Part shown: piece after piece, positions 16,915-25,648 of the stretch
Position numbering within the stretch: the first letter of the stretch is position 1
Layout of the letters: every line of letters starts with the position of its first letter
Origin: Candidatus Latescibacterota bacterium
GTDB lineage: Bacteria; Latescibacterota; UBA2968; UBA8231
DNA length: 53,568 bases
Reading direction: 5' to 3'
Assembly: GCA_022826515.1 (NCBI GenBank)
Contig: JAJDUT010000044.1
Coordinates: forward strand, 1 to 53,568
The notes under the pieces: model-generated
Databases searched by the model: none
What the model saw: the letters and a program-made list of their open reading frames with translations, nothing else
Told to the model about the DNA's origin: nothing
Program-made: the position numbers and the translations under genes

Positions 16915-18047
16915 CAGTGCGCCCCCAATTCCATTGGATACGGCGACAAATTTTCCAAGCCGTCTTCAGTAATCAGGTACATGTTTTCCAGCCGCACCCC
17001 CGCCCGCGCCTCCGGGATATAGGCCCCCGGCTCGACCGAGACCACATTGCCCACGCGCAAGGTGCCGCCGCGCTCCTTGTTGAGATCGGGCATCTCGTGT
17101 GCCCGCAGGCCGATGTTGTGCCCGGCGTGGTGGATCAAGCCGACGTCGGCTAGCTTGGGATGCTCGCGGATATAGGCGTCCATGGCCACGGCGCATTCGC
17201 TGCCGTCCTTGCCCGGCCGCAGATACTTGCCGACGCGGTCGTGAAAGCCCTTGACGTGCTCAAACACGGAGTGCTGCACCTCGGTCGGCTCGCCCACGGC
17301 AAAGCTGCGGCACAAGTCGGCCCAGTAGCCGCGGTACACCGACCAAGCGTCAATGACGTAGATTTCCCCGGCCTCAATCGGGCGATTGCGCGCAAAACCG
17401 CCCAATTCGCCGCACTGATAATCGCCGTCGTGGAAAACCTTCTCACCGGCCGCAAGATGCGCTGCCCGTTGCGCCGCCGCTAGCACCTCCAGCTCGTTGA
17501 CGCCCGGAGCCATCGCCGCTTCCGCCGCGGCGTATGCTGCCAGATCGACCTGCACCACCTTGCGCAACAGCTCGATTTCGTCGGGGTCCTTGACCTCCTG
17601 CATGTCGGCGAGCAGATCATCGATTGCGACCCATGCAGGCGTTTTGCCCAGCCCTTCCTCGACCGCCAGTCCCAAGCGACGCGGCAAAAACTCGCTTTGC
17701 CAGCCTAGGAGACCAGCCGCCGGCTTTTTGGCCCGCAGCGTATCGACGATTAGTCCACTTATCACCTCGCGCAAATCGGGCGTGACCGTGCCGCCGACGC
17801 TGAGGGAAAAGGTGAAACACTCGTCGGCGCACGGCTCGCCTTCGTCAGTATGCGCGATCAGCAAAGACCGCCCATCGGCCCCCAGCCAAAAGATCGCCGG
17901 CGGGCCGGGAAATTCCTCGGGGACGATGATCCCGGTGAAGTAGTAGATTTCCTTCGGGTGATTGATCACGGCCGCGTCGATGTCGAATTCGGCCAGCCGC
18001 GCACACAGGCGCTGCTGCCGCGAGCGGCATCCTTCTTTGGTCAGCAT
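16911..18047 (-). CDS. M24 family metallopeptidase (Xaa-Pro aminopeptidase/creatinase-like)
   Basis: 378 residues. A creatinase-type N-terminal domain (about 1-145, with VINHPKEIYYFTGI) is followed by a pita-bread catalytic domain. The five metal ligands are recognisable: D in VIDAW, D in YWADLCRSF, H in IHHAGHNIGL, E in VSVEPGAY and E in RLENMYL. Family members cleave Xaa-Pro bonds or hydrolyse small C-N substrates. AGGAG lies 7 bases upstream of the ATG. It heads the operon with the IMPase-like and enolase-superfamily genes, which suggests a catabolic rather than housekeeping role. Confidence 0.87.
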   Translation of the reverse strand: MLTKEGCRSRQQRLCARLAEFDIDAAVINHPKEIYYFTGIIVPEEFPGPPAIFWLGADGRSLLIAHTDEGEPCADECFTFSLSVGGTVTPDLREVISGLIVDTLRAKKPAAGLLGWQSEFLPRRLGLAVEEGLGKTPAWVAIDDLLADMQEVKDPDEIELLRKVVQVDLAAYAAAEAAMAPGVNELEVLAAAQRAAHLAAGEKVFHDGDYQCGELGGFARNRPIEAGEIYVIDAWSVYRGYWADLCRSFAVGEPTEVQHSVFEHVKGFHDRVGKYLRPGKDGSECAVAMDAYIREHPKLADVGLIHHAGHNIGLRAHEMPDLNKERGGTLRVGNVVSVEPGAYIPEARAGVRLENMYLITEDGLENLSPYPMELGAHC

Positions 18048-18109
18048 AATTTTCTCCTGTTGGCATTATCGCTTAATACACGACAGTACTCCAGTGGACA
18101 TTACACATA

Positions 18110-18139
18110 GGTAGGGAATAACGATCGTTATTCCCTACC
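18110..18139. repeat. Perfect 30-bp palindrome, GTAGGG-type copy 3
   Basis: Starts GGTAGGGAATAACGA and continues as its exact reverse complement, centred on CGATCG between 18124 and 18125. With no loop bases it is more like a symmetric protein-binding site or a cruciform-forming element than a terminator. The ends match the other GTAGGG palindromes in the window. It lies 63 bp upstream of the M24 start codon. Confidence 0.8.
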
Positions 18140-18210
18140 GGATCCCAGTACGCCTAAAGGCCGCAACAGATCAAAACCGCGACCAGCCGATAGCCCACAG
18201 GCCCCAACGA

Positions 18211-18226
18211 CTGCGTAACATCAGTT
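18211..18226 (-). repeat. Putative IS terminal 16-mer, copy 2 (solo)
   Basis: CTGCGTAACATCAGTT, identical and in the same orientation as 325-340, but with no transposase nearby and no opposite-facing partner that I can find within the intergenic region. It may be a remnant left after loss of an insertion sequence. Confidence 0.45.
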
Positions 18227-18293
18227 AAGTACTTTGTGCTCAATAGTAGCCAACCACATCGCTCCTGAAAAGTAATCGCTACCACTCCATGCC

Positions 18294-18323
18294 TTGAGCC
18301 ACCCGCTAGCCGCTCCGTATATT
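18294..18323 (+). promoter_or_regulatory. Predicted promoter of the ABC importer operon
   Basis: TTGAGC (18294-18299), an 18-bp spacer, then TATATT (18318-18323), 29 bp before the start codon of the binding-protein gene. The same -35 hexamer TTGAGC is used in the predicted promoter at 29718-29746. Confidence 0.5.
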
Positions 18324-18352
18324 CTCAGCCCATTTCCAACGAAAGTGAATCC

Positions 18353-19525
18353 ATGATTTCGATCCGACTCATTCTCGCCGCCTGTCTGTTCCTCGTCCCG
18401 ATTCCAGCATCAAGCGAAGGTTTCCACGGCTTCGACCCGGCGACCTACGACGGGTTGATGCTTCCGTCGGCAGCGCTTCAGGCAATGGCCGCCGAAGCCG
18501 CGCAACACGCGCCTCCTAAAAACGGCGAGAACCTAGTCTTCGGCTTCGCCAACCTGCAGCGCGACATCAGCTTCGGCATCAAGGTCGAAAAGAGCATCGA
18601 GCGCAACGCCGAAGCCGCCGGCATCGAACTGCTGATCGCCGACAACCGACTCGACGGGCCGACCGCCCTTGCCAATGCCGAGAGCTTTGCCCGACGCCAA
18701 GTTGACTTCTGTATCGAGTTCCAAACCGACGTCAATTTCGGCCCGGCAATCATGCAGCACTTCAACCGCAAGCAGATCGACGTGGTCGCCATCGACATTC
18801 CCATGCCGGGTGCCACCTACTTCGGTGCCAACAACCCCCGCTCGGGCTTCATGGGCGGCTCCTATCTGGCGCAAGCAGCCAAAGTGCGCTTTGGTGACCG
18901 GGCGCTCGCGGAGGGATACTTCGTCGTTGGCGAACTGCCGCAGTCGGGCGCGATTCCCGCCATGCGCACAGAGGGCCAGATCGCCGGTTTCCTCGCCTCA
19001 CTGCCCGGCTTCCCACCCGAGCGCATCATCCGCATCGACACTAAGAACACGCTGCAGTACTCCTTCCAGCAGATGAGCAACGCGCTCGGTCGCATCCCCC
19101 AAGGTGCGCCAATCCTGATTACCGCGATCAACGACCAATCGGTCTCCGGCATGTTGCGCGCCGTGCAGCAGCAGGGGCGCAGCGCAGACGCGCTGGTCGT
19201 CGGCAAGGGTGCCGACGAGTTGGAGACGATGGTCGCCGAGGAGAACTTCATCGCCTCGGTCGCCTATTTTCCCGAGCGCTACGGCAACTATCTCATCCCG
19301 CTGAGCCTAATGCGATTAGCGGGCCACGATGTGCCGCCGGCTGTCACCGTCAACCACGTGATGATCAGCCCGGCCAACATCTGCCAATTCTACCCTGAGT
19401 ACGAATGCCAAGGCGAGCCGGGCTTCGACTACGTCTTCCCACAGGAAGCCTTTGTCGCACACTTGGCGACCCTCAAGGACAAGCCCGAGCTCGCCGGCTA
19501 CGAGCAGTTGATCCCCGACCACTAG
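18353..19525 (+). CDS. Sugar-type ABC transporter, periplasmic substrate-binding protein
   Basis: 390 residues with an N-terminal signal peptide (about 1-22, MISIRLILAACLFLVPIPAS). The mature part follows the type I periplasmic-binding fold of ribose/galactose binders (Peripla_BP_4-like): LVFGFANLQRDISFGIKVEK opens the first lobe, IDVVAIDIPMPGATYFGANN is a hinge-side strand, and APILITAINDQSVSGMLRAV lies in the second lobe. It delivers a small solute to the permease encoded two genes on. C11 is probably too close to the N terminus to be a lipobox cysteine. First gene of a three-gene operon. Confidence 0.85.
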   Translation: MISIRLILAACLFLVPIPASSEGFHGFDPATYDGLMLPSAALQAMAAEAAQHAPPKNGENLVFGFANLQRDISFGIKVEKSIERNAEAAGIELLIADNRLDGPTALANAESFARRQVDFCIEFQTDVNFGPAIMQHFNRKQIDVVAIDIPMPGATYFGANNPRSGFMGGSYLAQAAKVRFGDRALAEGYFVVGELPQSGAIPAMRTEGQIAGFLASLPGFPPERIIRIDTKNTLQYSFQQMSNALGRIPQGAPILITAINDQSVSGMLRAVQQQGRSADALVVGKGADELETMVAEENFIASVAYFPERYGNYLIPLSLMRLAGHDVPPAVTVNHVMISPANICQFYPEYECQGEPGFDYVFPQEAFVAHLATLKDKPELAGYEQLIPDH

Positions 19526-19526
19526 C

Positions 19527-21038
19527 ATGGGCCATACCGCATCCTTGTTGCAGATGGCGGGCATCTGCAAATCCTTTGGCAGCGCCCAAGTCTTGCGCGA
19601 GGTCGATCTCCGCTTAGACGCCGGGGAGGTCTTAGCGCTGCTGGGTGCCAATGGGGCGGGTAAATCCACGCTAGTGAAAATCCTCTGCGGCGTGTACAGT
19701 CGCGACGCTGGCACCGTCCGCCTCTCCGACCAAGCGGTGCGCTACGACCGGCCCGAAGAGGCCATCGCCCACGGCGTCCGCTTTTTGCCGCAGGAGGTAT
19801 CGGTCTTGCCCGACCTCACAGTCGCCGAAAACATCCTCATCGCCGATCTGCCGCTCAAACGCTCGTGGCTTGGCAAGCAGGTAGATCGCCCGGCACTGCG
19901 CGCAAAAGCGCAGGTACTGCTCGACCGGCTCGGCTGCGATCTCGATCTCGATACACCGGTACACCAGCTTTCCGCGCCACACAAGCGCCTAGTAGAAATC
20001 GCCCGCGCCCTCGCCGGCCAAGCGCGGGTCATCGTCATGGACGAGCCGACCGCCTCCCTCGCCGACCGCGAAGTCCAAGCGCTCTTCGCCGTGGTCGAGC
20101 GGCTCAAGGCGCAGCAGATCGGCATCATCTACATCTCCCACTACCTCGACGAGGTCTTTGAGATCGCCGACCGCATCACCGTGCTCCGCGACGGGCTAAA
20201 CGCTGGCGATTTCGCCACTGACTCTGCTTCGCGGCGCGAGGTTCTCGACGCCATGCTCGGCACCACCGTTGATGAACTTTACCCGCCGCAAGGCGCAAGC
20301 ACTGGCGAGGTCGCGTTGGAGGTAGAAAATTTGAGTTTGCCCGGCGCGCTCGACGGCGTGTCCTTTGCGCTCCACCAAGGCGAGATTCTCGGCGTCTTCG
20401 GCCTGCTCGGTTCGGGGATTGACCAACTTGGCCGGGCCATCTACGGCGCGCTGGGGCCGCTGCCCGGCGCACGCATTGCGCTCGGAGGTGCGCCCTATAT
20501 CCCCGCTAACCCGCGCCAAGGACGCGACGCTGGCATCGGTTTCGTCGCTGCCGAACGCCAGCGCGAGGGCATCGTCCCCGACCTCGGCGTCAGCGCCAAT
20601 ATCACTCTGCCCTTTATCGACCGTTTCGTGCGCTTGTTCTCCGTGTCCAAGCCCCGCGAAGCAAGCCACGCGCAAAGCTGGATCGACCGCCTGGGGATCC
20701 GCGCCGCCCACCTCGACCAGCCGCTGCGCTTGCTCTCGGGCGGCAATCAGCAAAAGGCCTGCTTGGCCCGCTGGCTGGTTGATGGCCTCAAGGTGCTCAT
20801 CCTCGAAGAACCGACCCGAGGCGTGGACGTGGGTGCTCGCCACGAACTCTACTTGGCGCTGCGGCAATGGACCCAACAGGGCCTTGCCGTGCTCTTGATT
20901 TCCTCCGACGCCGAAGAAGTCGCTGGCGTCTGCGACCGCTCCATTGTACTCGACCGGGGCCGAGTATCCAGCCACTTTTCCGGCGGCGCGGCCCCGGCCG
21001 ACCTGCTCCATACTCCGACTGCGAAAGACCTTCCATGA
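19527..21038 (+). CDS. Sugar-type ABC transporter, duplicated ATP-binding protein (RbsA/MglA-like)
   Basis: 503 residues with two nucleotide-binding domains in tandem. Domain 1 has Walker A LGANGAGKSTLVKILC, signature LSAPHKRLVEIARAL and Walker B VIVMDEPTASL. Domain 2 has the expected degenerate P-loop GVFGLLGSGIDQL, signature LSGGNQQKACLARWL and Walker B VLILEEPTRGVDVG. This arrangement is normal for carbohydrate importers of the CUT2 type. The start lies one base after the binding-protein stop, and the stop overlaps the permease start by 4 bp. Confidence 0.92.
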   Translation: MGHTASLLQMAGICKSFGSAQVLREVDLRLDAGEVLALLGANGAGKSTLVKILCGVYSRDAGTVRLSDQAVRYDRPEEAIAHGVRFLPQEVSVLPDLTVAENILIADLPLKRSWLGKQVDRPALRAKAQVLLDRLGCDLDLDTPVHQLSAPHKRLVEIARALAGQARVIVMDEPTASLADREVQALFAVVERLKAQQIGIIYISHYLDEVFEIADRITVLRDGLNAGDFATDSASRREVLDAMLGTTVDELYPPQGASTGEVALEVENLSLPGALDGVSFALHQGEILGVFGLLGSGIDQLGRAIYGALGPLPGARIALGGAPYIPANPRQGRDAGIGFVAAERQREGIVPDLGVSANITLPFIDRFVRLFSVSKPREASHAQSWIDRLGIRAAHLDQPLRLLSGGNQQKACLARWLVDGLKVLILEEPTRGVDVGARHELYLALRQWTQQGLAVLLISSDAEEVAGVCDRSIVLDRGRVSSHFSGGAAPADLLHTPTAKDLP

Positions 21039-21988
21039 GCATTGCCGCCTTATTGAATCGCCCCGGCGCGGGCGTCGCCTTGTTATTGATATTCTACCTC
21101 TTGGTCGCCGTGCTCTTCAGCATCCTCTCGCCTTGGTTTTTGTCCTTCGACAATATGGTGAGCATTGGGGCCAATATGGCCTTTATCGGCTTGATGTGCG
21201 CGTTGCAAACGCCGCTAATCATCGCCGGGGGCCTCGATCTGTCGGTGGCCGCGGTTGCCGGACTGGCCGGGGTCGTCGTCGCGCTGCTCCACGCTGCGGG
21301 CGTCGGCATTGTCGCCGCCTGTCTCATCGCGCTGGCACTGGGCGGGGGTATCGGGCTGCTCAATGGCCTGTTAGTTGTACGCCTCGGGCTCAACTCGCTG
21401 ATTGCCACTCTGGGCACGATGAGCGTCATCGGCGGGCTGGCCCTAGTCCTGACCGGCGGGCTGACTAAGCCGCTGATGGAACCCGGTTTTAACTGGATCG
21501 GCAGCGGCCAGCTTTTGCGGCTGCCGGTGCCGCTGGTGCTGATGCTGTTGGTTTATATCGCGCTCGGTTGGGTGCTTGCGCGGACTCGCTTTGGCCGCTT
21601 CGTCTATGCCGCTGGCAGCAACGCCGAAGCGAGTCGGCTGGTCGGCGTCCCGGTCGCCCGCACCCTGATGATTCTCTATGTCCTCTCCGGCCTCAGCGGC
21701 GCGGTCAGCGGCCTCATTCTCGCGGCCATGCTCTACGCGGCGGCACCCGACGCGGCGGGGCAACATTTGTTGACGGTGATCGCCGCCGTGATCTTGGGCG
21801 GCACGAGTCTCTTCGGGGGGCGCGGCACGGTGTGGGGCACCTTGTTGGCGGTCTTGCTCCTAGGCACCCTCAACAATGGGCTGACGCTGATGGATGTGTC
21901 TAGCTTCTGGCAGGATGTAACGCGCGGTGCCGTGCTCCTGTTGGCCGTCGGCCTCGACCAAGTTCGCACCCGCGCCGCAGGATCGTAA
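21035..21988 (+). CDS. Sugar-type ABC transporter permease (RbsC-like, BPD_transp_2)
   Basis: 317-residue inner-membrane protein with about nine hydrophobic segments. IIAGGLDLSVAAVAGLAGV near 62-80 and AAGSNAEASRLVGV near 190-203 are family hallmarks, and VIAAVILGGTSLFGGRGTVWG near 250 is the conserved late loop. Because only one permease is encoded, it likely works as a homodimer. The ATG at 21035 overlaps the ATPase stop (ATGA); the reading frame is open further upstream, but that stretch lies inside the ATPase gene. Confidence 0.9.
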   Translation: MSIAALLNRPGAGVALLLIFYLLVAVLFSILSPWFLSFDNMVSIGANMAFIGLMCALQTPLIIAGGLDLSVAAVAGLAGVVVALLHAAGVGIVAACLIALALGGGIGLLNGLLVVRLGLNSLIATLGTMSVIGGLALVLTGGLTKPLMEPGFNWIGSGQLLRLPVPLVLMLLVYIALGWVLARTRFGRFVYAAGSNAEASRLVGVPVARTLMILYVLSGLSGAVSGLILAAMLYAAAPDAAGQHLLTVIAAVILGGTSLFGGRGTVWGTLLAVLLLGTLNNGLTLMDVSSFWQDVTRGAVLLLAVGLDQVRTRAAGS

Positions 21989-22139
21989 GCAGGCTTACTC
22001 GGCGTTTTGTTGCTTCACCGAGGAAATGGCCATACTATATTTTGTAACGCTGTACGGCTAAGCAAGTACCCGCTCCGTCGGGTTATCGTTGAGTACAAGA
22101 AACTCCATTGAGCTTACCTTTCCGAGAAGGAGAACCCTT

Positions 22140-23951
22140 ATGATGAAAACCCAAACATTGCCCACCTCGACATCGATGATTCTTGTCGTCGGCCTGCTCG
22201 TGCTGGCTGGTGCCTTTTTTGTGGCGCACCCCGCCTTGGCGCAGACGGATCTAGATTGTCCACTGCCTCCCGACTGGACTCCTCCGTCTGTGACTGCGGA
22301 ACAGGTGGAAAACGGCAGCGCCAGTCTGAGGGACTTCGCGCTGGTTGCGCGAGATTCGTTCCGGGTCGCGACCGAGCGATCAACGGGCGGGGGCCAATTG
22401 TACAATTCTGCATGCATCGTCAGGGAGGAAGGGGGTCCTTGGCGTTCGGGTTCCACCTACTTGGTGCAACTGACGGCCGAAGGTAGGGTGCGCATTCACG
22501 CGAATGACATGGCGTTGTCGGGCCGACTTCTCAAGCCCCGAATTTATTTCGAAATCCTTTCTTCGCTGGGAGTCCCCGCAACCGTTCTGGCCAATCTGAT
22601 TTCTCCCGATTCTAGTACAGTCGCCCAGGCGCAAGCCGCCATCATTGCCACATTATCGCAAGAACCGGATGCTGCGTTTGATGCGACCGGCCCCTCAGCG
22701 GTGGGCCCGGGGATATTAGGTGCCGCCGGCTACGCTAGCGTTTACATCAGCGGCGTACGTACGTTTCCGATCATACTGCTCGCCGGATTCGAGTTGGATG
22801 CATCGCACTTGGCTCAAGAAACAATCGATTACGGCGACCCGGCCATTACGGCCAAGGAGGTGGTGGATCGCGAAACCCTGAAGGCCTTCGTCGCGGAAGC
22901 AGGAAAGTACTTTAGCAGGCTCCAAGGGGCCGGCGTTCAAGGTGCCGTCTTAAAAGCCAAAATTGCCCTCAGGGACCCGAACGGGCCTTGGCGACACGGT
23001 AACGTGTACATCGGTGTCGTGGATCGCATTAGCAACATCATCGTGTTTCACGGAGGATTTCCGGATCGATTCGAGCTGCGACCTCCGGGGGTTTCCCGAG
23101 ACGCCGTGACTGGGGAACTCATTATAAATCAGCTCAACGCCGCAGCGGCTAGCGGCCCGGAAGGCGGCTTCTGGAATTACCACTTCGACAATCCCACAGA
23201 CGACACCGACAGTGCCGACATTCCCAAAGTGGGCTACGCCCGCGAGTTCTCGGGTGAAGTCCTTAGGCCAGATGGAAGCTACCTCCCATTCAGCTTCATC
23301 ATTAATTCGGGTTTTTATCGGATCCCCGGTGAAGCCGTTCCCCTTATGGAAATGGAAGTGGAGGCCACGGTCCTAGGCGACGCGGTCGAAGGGTTGACCG
23401 CCGAGTTTTCCCGCGCCATCGCCGGCCATCCGCCCAACTACGTCTGGACCGCGGTCACCGACGCCACCGGCCATGCGGCTCTGACCATCTCCAGCGCCCG
23501 CCGGGTGAGTGGGTACTATCAGGCCCAAGCCCGCAACGCCGCGGGCGAGGTCGTCGGCCACTGGCACAGCATTCCCCTCAATCAGAACCGACGCCAAGTG
23601 TTAGAATTGCCGCTGGATGGCGACGCGCGCATCGTGCAGGTCGAACCGCTGGTCGCCGCCAAAGCCGTGGCCGCAACCAGCGGTCTGGCCCCTAATGCGC
23701 CCAACCCCTTTAACAGCGCCACCCAGATTGCCTACCACTTGTCCAGCCCCGGTCCGGTGCAGTTGGTGATTTACAATGTGCTGGGTCAGCCGGTGCGCAC
23801 GCTAGTGGATCAGTTCCAAGCTGCGGGTTCCTACCAAGTCCAGTGGGATGCCCGCGACCAGCGCGGTGCCTCGCTGTCGTCGGGGGTCTATATCACCCGC
23901 CTGAGCTATCCCGGCGGAGAGCAGACGCAGCGGCTGCTCTACCTCAAGTAG
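22140..23951 (+). CDS. Secreted double-Cache-like protein with C-terminal sorting-type FlgD-Ig domain
   Basis: 603 residues. GAAGGAGAA precedes the ATG at 22140, and a long signal peptide ends near HPALA-QT (residue 35). Two related Cache-like repeats follow: about 52-225 (LRDFALVARDSFRV, GGPWRSGSTYLVQL) and about 236-395 (LKAFVAEAGKYFSR, NGPWRHGNVYIGVV, then DAVTGELIINQL and GGFWNYHFDNP). Next is an Ig/transthyretin-like segment (about 400-500). The last 87 residues (APNAPNPFNSATQIAYHL ... SSGVYITRLSYPGG) have the layout of T9SS-type C-terminal sorting tails. Cache domains usually sense ligands at the N-terminal, extracytoplasmic side of membrane receptors; here there is no transmembrane or signalling domain, so the protein is free or surface-bound. 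Confidence 0.75.
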   Translation: MMKTQTLPTSTSMILVVGLLVLAGAFFVAHPALAQTDLDCPLPPDWTPPSVTAEQVENGSASLRDFALVARDSFRVATERSTGGGQLYNSACIVREEGGPWRSGSTYLVQLTAEGRVRIHANDMALSGRLLKPRIYFEILSSLGVPATVLANLISPDSSTVAQAQAAIIATLSQEPDAAFDATGPSAVGPGILGAAGYASVYISGVRTFPIILLAGFELDASHLAQETIDYGDPAITAKEVVDRETLKAFVAEAGKYFSRLQGAGVQGAVLKAKIALRDPNGPWRHGNVYIGVVDRISNIIVFHGGFPDRFELRPPGVSRDAVTGELIINQLNAAAASGPEGGFWNYHFDNPTDDTDSADIPKVGYAREFSGEVLRPDGSYLPFSFIINSGFYRIPGEAVPLMEMEVEATVLGDAVEGLTAEFSRAIAGHPPNYVWTAVTDATGHAALTISSARRVSGYYQAQARNAAGEVVGHWHSIPLNQNRRQVLELPLDGDARIVQVEPLVAAKAVAATSGLAPNAPNPFNSATQIAYHLSSPGPVQLVIYNVLGQPVRTLVDQFQAAGSYQVQWDARDQRGASLSSGVYITRLSYPGGEQTQRLLYLK

Positions 23952-23972
23952 CGCCGGAACGGTTCGTAGCCT

Positions 23973-24043
23973 AAGAAGCCGTCTGGAGACACCGAATACG
24001 CCTTGAGTACGGCGTCCGGGGTTTTCAGACGGCTTCTTTTTTT
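23973..24043 (+). terminator. Intrinsic terminator between the Cache gene and pheA
   Basis: A 13-bp perfect stem, AAGAAGCCGTCTG (23973-23985) with CAGACGGCTTCTT (24026-24038), closes a 40-base loop that includes a second inner stem. A T-tract runs on to 24043. It starts 22 bp after the stop of the secreted protein and lies before the convergent pheA stop. Confidence 0.8.
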
Positions 24044-24054
24044 GCGGGGACGTA

Positions 24055-24909
24055 CTATAGGTCCTCGACCGTATCGCCCTGCTGGTACGAGCCCAAGATG
24101 CGGACGAATTCGGTGGTTTCCTGAAGGTGCTCTACGGCTTGGGCGCAAGCCTCCTGCTCCAAGTGGCCCTCCAAATCGAGATAGAAGACGTATTCCCAGG
24201 GCCGTTCGGGCATGGGCCGCGACTCGATTTTGAGCAGGTTGATGCCGCGCTCGGCAAAGGCCGCGAGGCTCTGGCACAACGCGCCCGGCACGTGCTTTAG
24301 CGCAAAGACGAGTGTGGTCTTGGCAGGCTCGGCTGGCGCTGGCTCGGCTCGGCGACTCACCACCAAGAAGCGGGTAAAATTGTGCGGGGCGTCCTCAATG
24401 CCGGGGACGAGGATCTCCATCCCGTACGCCTCAGCCGCGCGTGCTCCGGCGATGGCCCCGCGATCGCGCGCGCCGCTAGCGGCCAGCTCTTTGACCGCTC
24501 CAGCCGTATCATCCGTCGCTATCGTTTGCGCATCGGCCAACGAGTGGATGAAGCGAGTGCACTGGGCCAAGGCGGGTGGCTGCGATGCAATGTAGCGGAT
24601 GTCTGCTAGCTGTACGCCTCGGTTGACGATGAGGTTGTGGACGATGCGCAGCTTGATTTCGCCTATGATGTGGACATCGCTCTGCAGCAGCAGGTCGTAG
24701 TTCTCGTGAATGCTACCCATCAGCGAGTTTTCGATGGGCACGACGCCGCAAGCACAAGACCCGTCTGCCACCGAGGCAAAAAGCGTCTTGAAATTGGGCT
24801 GTGGTGCCAGTTGTGTCTCTGGGGAAAAATAGGCCCGCGCCGCCGCCTCGCTGAACGACCCCGCGTGCCCTTGGATGGCCACGGGGCCGCACATCTCTGC
24901 TCGTTTCAT
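24055..24909 (-). CDS. pheA: Prephenate dehydratase
   Basis: 284 residues; converts prephenate to phenylpyruvate in phenylalanine synthesis (cytoplasm). The catalytic domain opens VAIQGHAGSFSEAAARAYF, has GVVPIENSLMGSIHENYDLL and ends with the essential T-R-F in NFTRFLVVSRR. The C-terminal ACT domain, GALCQSLAAFAERGINLLKI followed by ESRP, is the phenylalanine-binding feedback site. There is no N-terminal chorismate mutase domain, so the enzyme is monofunctional. It lies 15 bp downstream of pnuC on the same strand. The ribosome-binding site is weak. Confidence 0.93.
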   Translation of the reverse strand: MKRAEMCGPVAIQGHAGSFSEAAARAYFSPETQLAPQPNFKTLFASVADGSCACGVVPIENSLMGSIHENYDLLLQSDVHIIGEIKLRIVHNLIVNRGVQLADIRYIASQPPALAQCTRFIHSLADAQTIATDDTAGAVKELAASGARDRGAIAGARAAEAYGMEILVPGIEDAPHNFTRFLVVSRRAEPAPAEPAKTTLVFALKHVPGALCQSLAAFAERGINLLKIESRPMPERPWEYVFYLDLEGHLEQEACAQAVEHLQETTEFVRILGSYQQGDTVEDL

Positions 24910-24924
24910 ATACTCAATTCTTCT

Positions 24925-25539
24925 TCACGGTCCGGTTTGGACATTTGCTTGGTCGTACTCCTTTTTCCATTTCAAATAGCCAAAGACGATGATAACCAGA
25001 TACGCGATAAACAACAAAGCGGTCAGGTAAAGCCCCCGGCTGTAGTACAGATAAACCGAGACGCTGTCGATGACAAACCAGTACCCCCAATTCTCCAAAA
25101 TTTTCTTCGTTACCATATAGGTCGTCACCACCGCATACCAGGTGGTGAAGGCATCGACATAGGGCAATGCCGCCGATGTGTTTTCGCTCAGAAGATACCC
25201 GGACGTTACCACAACGGCCCCCGTCGTAGCAATGACCACAACGTGCTTTTTGAGCGACCAAGTAGAAATGGGCAGCGTTGCGGATTGATCGGTGGGCTGC
25301 CGCCATTGGTACCAGCCATAAACCGCCATGGCCAAGTAGTAAATCTGTAGGGCCGACTCCAGGAACAGATTGACGTCGAAGAAGACGTAGATGTAAATCG
25401 CGGTGCTGACAAAAGCCGCGCCCCAACACCAGATGTTTTCCCGCGCCGCCAAGACCAAGTAGAGAATGGCCAAGACGACGGCCGGCACCTCCCACCAAGA
25501 GGTCAGTTCTAGCGCTTGGAGTATTGCCGGGGTTTCCAT
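24925..25539 (-). CDS. pnuC: PnuC-family nicotinamide riboside/mononucleotide transporter
   Basis: 204-residue inner-membrane protein with about seven hydrophobic segments. ARENIWCWGAAFVSTAIYIY and the LESALQIYYLAMAVYGWYQW segment, and later NWGYWFVIDSVSVYLYYSRG, are PnuC signatures; the family imports nicotinamide riboside or related vitamins by facilitated diffusion. No clear ribosome-binding site precedes the ATG at 25539. No NAD-salvage gene is nearby. Some PnuC relatives carry other vitamins (PnuT, PnuX), so the exact substrate is open. Confidence 0.9.
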   Translation of the reverse strand: METPAILQALELTSWWEVPAVVLAILYLVLAARENIWCWGAAFVSTAIYIYVFFDVNLFLESALQIYYLAMAVYGWYQWRQPTDQSATLPISTWSLKKHVVVIATTGAVVVTSGYLLSENTSAALPYVDAFTTWYAVVTTYMVTKKILENWGYWFVIDSVSVYLYYSRGLYLTALLFIAYLVIIVFGYLKWKKEYDQANVQTGP

Positions 25540-25648
25540 TTTAGATACCCCCGCGTCTGCTTGGGCCGTTGTGCTGTGCGGCGAGCATGTTATTTCCTTT
25601 GGCGCGGTTGCGCGTATAGTGGGTTCTGCCTATCAGTATATCGTCTCC

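Larger units (their letters stand above)
18048..18352. other. Divergent intergenic region between the M24 operon and the ABC importer operon
   Basis: This 305-bp stretch has no gene. It holds the ribosome-binding site of the M24 gene at its left end, a perfect 30-bp palindrome (18110-18139), a second copy of the putative IS-end 16-mer (18211-18226) and a promoter-like sequence for the importer (18294-18323). Confidence 0.7.

Noticed and set aside
20867..21034. N-terminal extension of the ABC permease
   Set aside because: It lies inside the ATPase gene and is not hydrophobic. The ATG at 21035 begins a normal RbsC-like protein.
19527..21038. Degenerate second ATPase domain as a sign of decay
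   Set aside because: A weakened P-loop in the second domain is normal for RbsA/MglA-type proteins.
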